The position numbers and the translations under genes are program-made. Under the pieces are notes generated by a model. That model was not told where the DNA came from, ran no database searches, and saw nothing but the letters and a program-made list of their open reading frames with translations. Below, piece by piece: positions 1 through 4,701 of a stretch of DNA of 5,113 bases; within the stretch, counting starts at the first letter, position 1, and every line of letters begins with the position of its first letter. The DNA is taken from assembly GCA_002455215.1 (NCBI GenBank), contig DKKK01000183.1, positions 25,327 through 30,439 of the forward strand, in the 5' to 3' direction. The stretch comes from Anaerolineales bacterium UBA6668 (GTDB taxonomy: Bacteria > Chloroflexota > Anaerolineae > Anaerolineales > UBA6668).

Positions 1-91
1 GGGTATAGCTGAATCTCCATAAGGCGCACGCCAGGTCTGTAACCACCACTTTAGGACTTTAAGAAAGCCCTGCCTAAATAGTGAGCAAAGT

Positions 92-120
92 TTGACATTT
101 TAACCTGCCTTTTCTATACT
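92..120 (+). promoter_or_regulatory. Sigma-70/SigA-type promoter of the kbl-tdh operon
   Basis: A perfect -35 hexamer TTGACA (92-97) is followed by a 17-base spacer and a -10 hexamer TATACT (115-120, five of six to TATAAT). Transcription would start near 126-128, giving a leader of about 210 nt before the kbl ATG. This is the best housekeeping promoter match in the window. That suggests strong basal transcription, with any control exerted by an operator or by the leader RNA. The start site is inferred, not observed. Confidence 0.75.
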
Positions 121-234
121 ATATTCGGCACGCATGAAAATAGTTCCCCTTTTTCGGCGTATTTAGGCTACGTTTTATCGAGTGATAAGCACAATTTTGG
201 GCTTGCTGAGTTGCTCGACAGTGAAAACTGGCTG

Positions 235-248
235 AGTCAAATTTGACT
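235..248. repeat. Perfect 14-bp palindrome, possible operator or RNA helix
   Basis: AGTCAAATTTGACT reads identically on both strands. It lies about 110 bases downstream of the predicted transcription start and about 87 bases before the kbl start codon. Perfect symmetry of this length suits a dimeric DNA-binding regulator. The AT-rich centre and lack of a loop make a simple RNA hairpin less natural. No specific regulator can be named. Confidence 0.45.
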
Positions 249-324
249 ACCCAACAGGTTCCCCCGCTTTTGTAAGTTTACCCTGCAATACCTGTACGTC
301 TTTTCAAAAATCCCACAGATTCAA

Positions 325-330
325 AAGGAG
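325..330 (+). promoter_or_regulatory. Ribosome binding site of kbl
   Basis: AAGGAG lies five bases before the ATG at 336. This strong Shine-Dalgarno match fixes the start of the glycine C-acetyltransferase gene. Confidence 0.85.
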
Positions 331-335
331 AAAAT

Positions 336-1529
336 ATGGCAGATTTATCTTGGCTGACAACACAATTAGATGAGTTGAAAGCAAAAGGGCTTTATAACGA
401 GATTCGCGTGATTGAAAGTCCAATGGCTGGGCGGATTCAAATTGCTGGGCAGGAAAAATTGAACTTTTGCGCCAACAATTATTTAGGGTTGGCAGATGAT
501 CCACGCCTAAAACACGCCGCCCACGCCGCTATTGAACGGTATGGAATTGGACCCGGTGCGGTGCGGAGCATTGCCGGAACCAACCAATTGCACACCCAAC
601 TCGAACAAGACTTGGCACAATTTAAAGGTGCGCCTGCCTGCCTAACTTTGCAGAGTGGGTTTGCCGCCAATTTGGCAGTGATACCCGCTTTGGTAGGTGT
701 GGAAGATGTCATTTTTTCAGATGAACTCAATCACGCCAGCATTATTGACGGTTGTCGCCTCAGCCGTGCCAAAGTGGTGCGCTATGCACATAATGACATT
801 GGGGACTTGCAAGCAAAAATTCAGGAAACCACTGGCTATCAACGCCGCCTGATTATCAGTGATGGTGTGTTTTCGATGGATGGCGACATTGCACCACTTG
901 ACAAACTGTGTGAAGTAGCGGAAGAACACAATATCCTGCTCATGGTAGATGACGCTCACGGAGAAGGCGTCCTTGGAACTGGGGGACGCGGCATTGTAGA
1001 CCATTTTGGCTTGCATGGACGGGTGGATGTGGAAGTGGGGACGCTCTCGAAAGCGTTTGGTGTGGTAGGTGGGCTGGTAGCTGGCAAGCAAGTGTTGATA
1101 GATTGGTTACGCCAACGTGCCCGCCCGTTCTTGTTTAGCAGTGCCATGACCGTCCCCGATGTCGCCGCTTGCATTGAAGCCGTTCATATTCTCAATCATT
1201 CAGATGAATTGGTGGCACGGCTTTGGCAAAATGCCCGCCTGATGCGCACGGGACTTTCGTCACTCGGGTTTGACACTGGCAATAGCCAAACCCCCATCAT
1301 CCCGATTATGCTAGGCGAAGCCGCTCTTGCCCAAGCCTTTGCCCGCCGCTTGATGACATTGGGCTTATTTGCCATGCCTATTGCCTACCCGACTGTGCCA
1401 CTGGGCAAGGCACGCATTCGGGTGATGAATTCTGCCGCGCATACGACCCAAGATTTAGAAGAAGCCCTATCTATTTTTGCGCAAGTCGGTAATGAAATGG
1501 GAATTTTGCCAGCCACAACCAACCATTAA
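336..1529 (+). CDS. kbl: Glycine C-acetyltransferase (2-amino-3-ketobutyrate CoA ligase), PLP-dependent
   Basis: This 397-residue protein belongs to the alpha-oxoamine synthase family (fold type I, pyridoxal phosphate). It should cleave 2-amino-3-oxobutyrate with CoA to glycine and acetyl-CoA, the second step of threonine breakdown, in the cytoplasm. Visible landmarks are NFCANNYLGL (43-52), the GPGAVRSIAGT substrate-site region (72-82), H133 in LNHAS, SDGVFSMDGD (175-184), the PLP-ring motif DDAHGEG (205-211) and the PLP lysine K239 in TLSKAFG. ARIRV near 359-363 carries the probable carboxylate-binding arginine. The length matches Kbl (about 398 in E. coli). Family relatives BioF (8-amino-7-oxononanoate synthase) and serine palmitoyltransferase share all these motifs, so sequence alone is not decisive. 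The threonine dehydrogenase gene 17 bases downstream strongly favours Kbl. The ATG is supported by AAGGAG at 325-330. Confidence 0.9.
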   Translation: MADLSWLTTQLDELKAKGLYNEIRVIESPMAGRIQIAGQEKLNFCANNYLGLADDPRLKHAAHAAIERYGIGPGAVRSIAGTNQLHTQLEQDLAQFKGAPACLTLQSGFAANLAVIPALVGVEDVIFSDELNHASIIDGCRLSRAKVVRYAHNDIGDLQAKIQETTGYQRRLIISDGVFSMDGDIAPLDKLCEVAEEHNILLMVDDAHGEGVLGTGGRGIVDHFGLHGRVDVEVGTLSKAFGVVGGLVAGKQVLIDWLRQRARPFLFSSAMTVPDVAACIEAVHILNHSDELVARLWQNARLMRTGLSSLGFDTGNSQTPIIPIMLGEAALAQAFARRLMTLGLFAMPIAYPTVPLGKARIRVMNSAAHTTQDLEEALSIFAQVGNEMGILPATTNH

Positions 1530-1533
1530 TCAC

Positions 1534-1540
1534 AGGAAAG
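1534..1540 (+). promoter_or_regulatory. Ribosome binding site of tdh
   Basis: AGGAAAG lies six bases before the ATG at 1547, inside the 17-base gap after the kbl stop. The spacing supports this start and translation from a shared kbl-tdh message. Confidence 0.7.
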
Positions 1541-1546
1541 AAACTC

Positions 1547-2563
1547 ATGCGAAAGAAAGTTGTACTCATTACGGGCGCAAGTGGGGAAGTCGGACAAGCG
1601 TTGATTGAAGCCATTGGGCAATCGGGCAGTGCAGAATTGCTGACCTTTGACTTGAATCCCCTGCCGGAGCAATTGCGCCAATACGTGGTTCGGCATGTGC
1701 AAGGTGATTTGCTCGATACCATTCTGCTCGGACGGTTGGTAACAGAATATGAGATAGATACGATCTACCATTTGGCGGCGATGCTCTCCAAAAGCAGTGA
1801 ATTTCGTCCGGATGTTGCACACCAGGTGAACGTCTCTGGTACGTTAGGCTTGTTGCGATTGGCGAGTGAGCAATCGCAATGGCGCGAAAGTTCAATCCAA
1901 TTCCTATTTCCTAGCTCAATTGCGGTATATGGTATGCCAGAGATTGCGCAGAGCAAATCGTTGTATAACAAAGTGCGCGAGTGGGAATGGAATCAGCCCC
2001 GCACCATGTACGGCTGTAACAAACTCTACTGTGAAAATTTAGGGGTATATTATAGCCAGTACTTGCGGCAAATGGCTTCCAGCCAGCCGGTCATGGTGGA
2101 TTTTCGTTGTGTACGCTTTCCCGGACTTATCAGCGCTGTTACCGTACCGACCGGTGGCACGAGCGACTTTGCGCCGGAGATGCTTCACGCCGCGGCACAA
2201 GGGCAAAATTATCTGTGTTGGGCAAGAGAAGATACCCGTATCCCGTTTATGGCGATGCCAGACGCCGCCCGTGCCATGCTTCAACTTGCACACGCACCCA
2301 AGGCGGCACTTTCGCGGCGTGTTTACAACGTCACCAGTTTTTCGCCGGGCGCTCAAGAGTTTGCCAACCTAGTGCAAGAAGCCTTTCCCAACTGCCACGT
2401 GACCTTCCAGCCCGACAACAAACGGCAAGCTATTCTGGATAGCTGGCCCGCGGATGTGGATGACAGCGCCGCCCGCACCGATTGGGGTTGGATGCCCGAA
2501 TACAATTTATTCGATGCGTTTCAATCGTATTTGTTGCCAGCCATCAAAGCGCGTTATCGTTGA
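1547..2563 (+). CDS. tdh: L-threonine 3-dehydrogenase, short-chain (SDR/epimerase-like) type
   Basis: This 338-residue NAD-dependent extended SDR protein should oxidise L-threonine to 2-amino-3-oxobutyrate, the substrate of the enzyme encoded just upstream. The N-terminus has a beta strand and Rossmann motif, VVLITGASGEVG (5-16), with an acidic residue after strand 2 (FDLN, 34-37), which fits NAD. HLAAMLS (75-81) is typical. The catalytic site is FPSS (S123/S124) with Y155 and K159 in YGCNK. Features typical of SDR-type threonine dehydrogenases, rather than UDP-sugar epimerases, are FPGLIS (191-196), GGTSDFAPEM (203-212), DTRIPFM (229-235) and a C-terminal ILDSWPADVDDSAARTDWGW (297-316). This type is unrelated to the zinc-dependent E. 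coli Tdh. It is translated from its own ribosome binding site in an operon with kbl. Specificity is inferred from motifs plus context. Confidence 0.92.
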   Translation: MRKKVVLITGASGEVGQALIEAIGQSGSAELLTFDLNPLPEQLRQYVVRHVQGDLLDTILLGRLVTEYEIDTIYHLAAMLSKSSEFRPDVAHQVNVSGTLGLLRLASEQSQWRESSIQFLFPSSIAVYGMPEIAQSKSLYNKVREWEWNQPRTMYGCNKLYCENLGVYYSQYLRQMASSQPVMVDFRCVRFPGLISAVTVPTGGTSDFAPEMLHAAAQGQNYLCWAREDTRIPFMAMPDAARAMLQLAHAPKAALSRRVYNVTSFSPGAQEFANLVQEAFPNCHVTFQPDNKRQAILDSWPADVDDSAARTDWGWMPEYNLFDAFQSYLLPAIKARYR

Positions 2564-2567
2564 CTCT

Positions 2568-2582
2568 ATCCGCGATACGGAT
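2568..2582 (+). repeat. Small hairpin just after tdh
   Basis: ATCCG (2568-2572) and CGGAT (2578-2582) form a perfect 5-bp stem with a 5-base loop, five bases after the tdh stop codon. No T tract follows, so it is not a classic terminator. It could help protect the 3' end of the mRNA. Confidence 0.25.
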
Positions 2583-2610
2583 GCGAACTCTGGCGATTGC
2601 AAGCCGCACA

Positions 2611-2658
2611 AGCGACAACAATCTTATGTCGCTGAAGCAAAGACCATGAGAAGTTTTT
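2611..2658 (+). terminator. Possible 3' end structure of the kbl-tdh transcript
   Basis: AGCGACA (2611-2617) pairs perfectly with TGTCGCT (2627-2633) across a 9-base loop, 48 bases after the tdh stop codon. A run of six T lies at 2653-2658, about 20 bases past the stem, which is too far for a canonical Rho-independent terminator. It is the best termination or 3'-protection candidate for the + strand operon in this convergent gap, but only weakly supported. Confidence 0.3.
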
Positions 2659-2667
2659 TCTTAATGG

Positions 2668-2691
2668 AAAAAGCCCAACTCGATATTAGGC
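2668..2691 (-). terminator. Rho-independent terminator of the DtxR-family gene
   Basis: Read on the minus strand, GCCTAA (2691-2686) pairs with TTGGGC (2678-2673). This gives six pairs including one G-T wobble, around a 7-base loop, immediately followed by five T (2672-2668). It lies about 40 bases past the stop codon of the minus-strand regulator, the right place for its terminator. The stem is short, so efficiency is uncertain. In the + direction no T tract follows, so it should not act on tdh. Confidence 0.5.
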
Positions 2692-2698
2692 ACGTTTG

Positions 2699-2725
2699 TC
2701 GAATATAACCCGTATCGAATATGAC
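2699..2725. repeat. Short direct repeat TCGAATATRAC
   Basis: TCGAATATAAC (2699-2709) and TCGAATATGAC (2715-2725) match at 10 of 11 positions with a 16-base period. A weaker copy, TCGATATTAGG, is at 2680-2690. The repeats sit just past the stop codon of the regulator, between it and its predicted terminator. Function is unknown. Confidence 0.4.
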
Positions 2726-2728
2726 CAA

Positions 2729-3427
2729 TTACTCAACCCAAACATCACTTGCCAATTCTGCACCGAGTAACAACTCATCTTGTCCGGTACGAATGCGCAC
2801 GGGTCCATTAAATGGCGCACGCCCCAGCACTTTGATAGGACGTCCGGGCAGTAGCCCCTTCTCACGCAAATAGACGAGCTTTTCCGCGTCCTTACAGCGA
2901 ATACGGCTGATGGTGGCTGATTGTTCGACAGCCAGATTTTGCAAACTAAAGTCGGCTAAGATAGGCATTTTGCCATCTTTGGTAGGGATTGGGTCGCCGT
3001 GTGGGCATCTTTTGGGATAGCCGGCTAGCTCATCCATGCGATCTTCAAACTGTTCGTTGATTGACCCTTCCAGAGCGTGGGCGTGGATGTGTACTTCTTC
3101 CCAGCCAAAACGCATCACAGTCACCAAAAATGCTTCCAATAAGCGGTGGCGGCGGATTGCCTTCAAGGCTTCACTCGCTCCTTTGGGCGTGAGTTTCACC
3201 CCCCGATAGGGTTCGCGGGTGAGATAGCCATCGCATACCAAACGGCGAAGCATTTTTACGACTGCCGGTGGCGAAACTTCCAAGCGTTCGGCTAACTCGT
3301 TGGTTTGTACATCGCGATCTTCGGGAAATTGCAAGCGATAGCACTCCGCTAAATATTCGCGTTGTGCCATCGAAAGGTCTAGTGGATTATCAGGGTCTAT
3401 GATGGTTTGGTGAACGTGCGAAAACAC
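2729..3427 (-). CDS. DtxR-family metal-dependent transcriptional regulator with FeoA-like C-terminal domain
   Basis: This 232-residue protein is probably a cytoplasmic dimeric repressor that binds DNA when loaded with Fe(II) or Mn(II). The N-terminal winged helix-turn-helix spans about 20-80, with TNELAERLEVSPPAVVKMLR as helix-turn-helix and GYLTREPYRGVKLT as wing. The dimerisation and metal-binding domain spans about 84-148. It includes RRHRLLE (H94, E98), VHIHAHALEG (H113, H117, E120) and the family signature CPHGDPIP (141-148). Residues 158-232 form a FeoA/SH3-like domain. By eye-alignment, H94/E98/H113 match the DtxR ancillary site. The primary-site positions read E24, H117, E120, G121 instead of the Met, Cys, Glu, His of DtxR. 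The start is GTG, chosen because GAGG (3438-3435) lies seven bases before it. It diverges from an iron-type ABC importer, its probable target. Whether the metal is iron or manganese is not determined. Confidence 0.9.
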   Translation of the reverse strand: MFSHVHQTIIDPDNPLDLSMAQREYLAECYRLQFPEDRDVQTNELAERLEVSPPAVVKMLRRLVCDGYLTREPYRGVKLTPKGASEALKAIRRHRLLEAFLVTVMRFGWEEVHIHAHALEGSINEQFEDRMDELAGYPKRCPHGDPIPTKDGKMPILADFSLQNLAVEQSATISRIRCKDAEKLVYLREKGLLPGRPIKVLGRAPFNGPVRIRTGQDELLLGAELASDVWVE

Positions 3428-3434
3428 AAAAATA

Positions 3435-3438
3435 CCTC
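3435..3438 (-). promoter_or_regulatory. Ribosome binding site deciding the GTG start of the regulator
   Basis: On the minus strand GAGG (within CGAGGT) is seven bases before the GTG at 3427-3425. This supports a GTG start for the DtxR-family gene; no ATG occurs nearby in frame. Confidence 0.65.
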
Positions 3439-3440
3439 GG

Positions 3441-3465
3441 TAGATTATCTATGGTTAACTTAGAT
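3441..3465. promoter_or_regulatory. Candidate DtxR-type operator
   Basis: Three half-sites occur in 25 bases: TAGAT (3441-3445), ATCTA (3447-3451) and TAGAT (3461-3465). The first two make a perfect 11-bp palindrome with one central base. The second and third bracket GGTTAAC in a 19-bp interrupted palindrome (3447-3465) with seven of nine pairs matching. Nineteen base pairs with an odd centre, and a GGTTA core, recall sites known for DtxR/IdeR proteins. It lies directly upstream of the regulator's ribosome binding site, so it could serve autoregulation, control of the divergent transporter, or both. Binding is inferred. Confidence 0.4.
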
Positions 3466-3472
3466 GTTTCCA
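3444..3472 (-). promoter_or_regulatory. Weak candidate promoter of the regulator gene
   Basis: On the minus strand TGGAAA (3472-3467, four of six to TTGACA) is followed by a 17-base spacer and GATAAT (3449-3444, five of six). The predicted start would fall near 3437, on top of the ribosome binding site, giving an implausibly short leader. The real promoter may therefore be elsewhere in the gap. The element overlaps the candidate operator. Confidence 0.25.
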
Positions 3473-3485
3473 AAATAGTTCAAGT

Positions 3486-3543
3486 AATTTAACCGGCAAG
3501 GCTGGATAAAGAAGATGAATATCTATAATATTATCGTTAAATT
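3486..3543. repeat. 8-bp inverted repeat flanking the transporter -10 box
   Basis: AATTTAAC (3486-3493) and GTTAAATT (3536-3543) are exact reverse complements with 42 bases between them. Together they bracket the TATAAT at 3524-3529. Both are variants of the GGTTAA sequence also seen at 3453-3458. They could be paired regulator sites over the transporter promoter, although the AT-rich composition makes chance matches easier. Confidence 0.35.
3524..3529 (+). promoter_or_regulatory. -10 box for the iron-binding lipoprotein gene
   Basis: TATAAT is a perfect -10 hexamer, placing the transcription start near 3536 and the start codon about 40 bases later. No good -35 hexamer is found 16-18 bases upstream; the sequence at the 17-base position is GCTGGA. 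The promoter is therefore either weak, activator-assisted or differently organised. Its nearness to the GGTTAA-type elements suits repression by a metal-loaded regulator. Confidence 0.45.
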
Positions 3544-3562
3544 CAATGAAACGCAAAAATTC

Positions 3563-3568
3563 AGGAGA
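3563..3568 (+). promoter_or_regulatory. Ribosome binding site deciding the lipoprotein start
   Basis: AGGAGA lies seven bases before the ATG at 3576. An in-frame ATG at 3546 lies upstream of this site and has no ribosome binding site of its own, so 3576 is the better start. Confidence 0.85.
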
Positions 3569-3575
3569 TATTCTA

Positions 3576-4607
3576 ATGTTACGGAAACTCAACACGACAT
3601 TTTTTCTTATATTTGGCATCTTATTCTTATTATTGCCCACTTTGTCCGCATGTGGGACAAAACCTGCCGCCGAAGAAGAGAAAAAACTAGTCATCTATTC
3701 GGGGCGCTCAGAAAGCTTGGTATCCCCGTTACTAGAAAAATTTAAGGCACAAAGTGGCTTAGAAGTAGAAATTCGCTATGCCAGTACATCGGAGATGGCG
3801 GCAATTGTGCTAGAAGAAGGCACGAACAGCCCCGCTGATATTTTCTATGCCCAGGACCCCGGTGCTTTGGGTGCATTGGCAGAAGCGGGCTTATTTGCCA
3901 ACCTATCGGCACAAACTTTGCAAAGAGTACCCAGCCAATTCGCCAGCCCCAACCAGCAATGGGTAGGTGTATCTGGGCGTTTGCGCGTGTTGGTTTACAA
4001 CACCGCTAGCCTGCAAGCAACCGATTTACCTACCACCCTAGAGCAACTGACCGACCCAAAATGGAAAGGACAAATCGGATTTGCCCCGACCAACTCATCT
4101 TTCCAAACTATGATAACCGCCATGCGCCAATTGTGGGGGGATGAAGTAACACGCTCTTGGCTAGAAGCCTTTAAAGCAAACGAACCAGTGGCTTATGAAG
4201 GAAACTCAGCGATTGTGGAAGCTGTGGGCAATGGTGAAGTTCAATTGGGCTTGGTCAATCACTATTACCTATATAACCTATTGAAGGAAAACCCTGACCT
4301 GCAAGCCGCAAATCATTACTTCAATGATAGTGGTCCCGGTAGTTTATTGATGGTTTCCGGTGTGGCAATGCTCAAAACGGCAAAACATCCGCAAGCCGCC
4401 CAACAGTTCATCGAATTTCTACTCTCGCAGGAGAGCCAGACCTATTTTGCCACTGAGACAGGTGAATATCCCTTAATTGCGGGTGTTTCTTCCTTGCCAG
4501 AATTGCCAGCATTGGATACACTAAATGCGCCCGCATTACCCCTTGCCGACCTAGCCGATTTGCAAGGTACCGTTGTGTTATTGCAACAAGCGGGCTTGCT
4601 ACCGTAG
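3576..4607 (+). CDS. Iron(III)-type ABC transporter substrate-binding lipoprotein (FbpA/FutA-like)
   Basis: This 343-residue extracytoplasmic binding protein should capture ferric iron and deliver it to the membrane permease encoded next. The N-terminus is a lipoprotein signal peptide: positive MLRK, a hydrophobic stretch (9-22), then the lipobox LSAC with C26 as the lipidated residue. An acidic linker follows (EEE, 33-35). The mature domain starts KLVIYSGRSESLVSPLLEKF (37-56), typical of FbpA-like proteins. GRLRVLVYN (134-142) and DPKWKGQIGFAP (160-171) are further family motifs. NHYYLYN (228-234) carries the tandem tyrosines Y230/Y231 that bind Fe(III) in FbpA and FutA proteins. An in-frame ATG at 3546 would add ten residues, but 3576 has the ribosome binding site and gives a proper signal peptide. 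It diverges from a DtxR-family regulator, suggesting metal repression. Iron is the likely ligand; another oxyanion or metal cannot be fully excluded. Confidence 0.9.
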   Translation: MLRKLNTTFFLIFGILFLLLPTLSACGTKPAAEEEKKLVIYSGRSESLVSPLLEKFKAQSGLEVEIRYASTSEMAAIVLEEGTNSPADIFYAQDPGALGALAEAGLFANLSAQTLQRVPSQFASPNQQWVGVSGRLRVLVYNTASLQATDLPTTLEQLTDPKWKGQIGFAPTNSSFQTMITAMRQLWGDEVTRSWLEAFKANEPVAYEGNSAIVEAVGNGEVQLGLVNHYYLYNLLKENPDLQAANHYFNDSGPGSLLMVSGVAMLKTAKHPQAAQQFIEFLLSQESQTYFATETGEYPLIAGVSSLPELPALDTLNAPALPLADLADLQGTVVLLQQAGLLP

Positions 4608-4622
4608 TTTCTTGTTAGATTC

Positions 4623-4679
4623 GGCACGGGTTAAATTTCCGCTTTTGTCCTTAGAAAAAGCGCAGTTTTCACCCGTGTC
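4623..4679 (+). repeat. Long imperfect hairpin between binding-protein and permease genes
   Basis: GGCACGGGT (4623-4631) pairs with ACCCGTGTC (4671-4679) over nine pairs including one G-T wobble. CGCTTTT (4640-4646) pairs with AAAAGCG (4656-4662) over seven. The middle is partly paired, and the loop is nine bases (4647-4655). No T tract follows, so it does not look like a full terminator. It begins 16 bases after the lipoprotein stop codon. In ABC importer operons, hairpins in this position are known to stabilise the upstream mRNA, giving more binding protein than permease. The 3' arm includes the GTG at 4675, a possible permease start. Confidence 0.6.
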
Positions 4680-4701
4680 AAATAGATTCTTGGATGGTGA
4701 C

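Larger units (their letters stand above)
1..335. other. Intergenic region upstream of kbl, no gene seen
   Basis: No convincing coding sequence lies here. All three + frames hit a stop within the first 22 bases (TAG at 6-8, TGA at 10-12, TAA at 20-22), so at most the last few codons of an upstream + strand gene could be present. On the minus strand an ATG at 20-18 could open a gene running off the left edge, but it has no ribosome binding site. From about 92 onward the region is the promoter and leader of the kbl operon. A small inverted repeat, TTTAGG (51-56) with CCTAAA (72-77), is not followed by a T tract and is not a clear terminator. Confidence 0.6.
127..335 (+). promoter_or_regulatory. 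Long structured 5' leader of kbl mRNA
   Basis: About 210 transcribed bases precede the kbl start codon. Visible elements are a TTATC-gagt-GATAA hairpin (175-188), a CAGT-GAAA-ACTG hairpin with a GNRA-type tetraloop (219-230), a 7-base direct repeat GCTGAGT (205-211 and 231-237) and a perfect 14-bp palindrome (235-248). I do not recognise a known riboswitch class. In particular the conserved glycine riboswitch core, which would make sense for this pathway, is not evident. Each helix alone is short, so a regulatory RNA is a possibility rather than a call. Confidence 0.35.

Noticed and set aside
1..20. Minus-strand ATG at 20-18 that could begin a gene leaving the left edge
   Set aside because: Only six complete codons are visible, with no ribosome binding site, so it cannot be called.
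53..100. 15-codon minus-strand mini-ORF (ATG at 100) preceded by a GGCAGG-like sequence
   Set aside because: It is too short to support, has no recognisable product, and overlaps the -35 region of the strong kbl promoter.
127..335. Glycine riboswitch upstream of kbl
   Set aside because: Biologically attractive, but I could not find the conserved paired aptamer core; only small unrelated helices are visible.
717..1091. 124-codon open frame on the minus strand inside kbl
   Set aside because: It is antisense to a clearly conserved enzyme, has no family resemblance or convincing ribosome binding site, and is best explained as a shadow frame of kbl.
2454..2708. 84-codon + strand open frame overlapping the tdh end and the convergent gap
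   Set aside because: It begins inside the conserved C-terminus of tdh in another frame, has no ribosome binding site and resembles no family; it is a chance extension.
3546..3575. Upstream ATG giving a 353-residue binding protein
   Set aside because: The ribosome binding site at 3563-3568 lies downstream of this ATG and fits the ATG at 3576, which yields a normal lipoprotein signal peptide.
4623..4679. Rho-independent terminator after the binding-protein gene
   Set aside because: The stem is strong but followed by GTCAAATAGATTC rather than a T run, and the permease continues just downstream, so a stabilising or attenuating hairpin is more likely.
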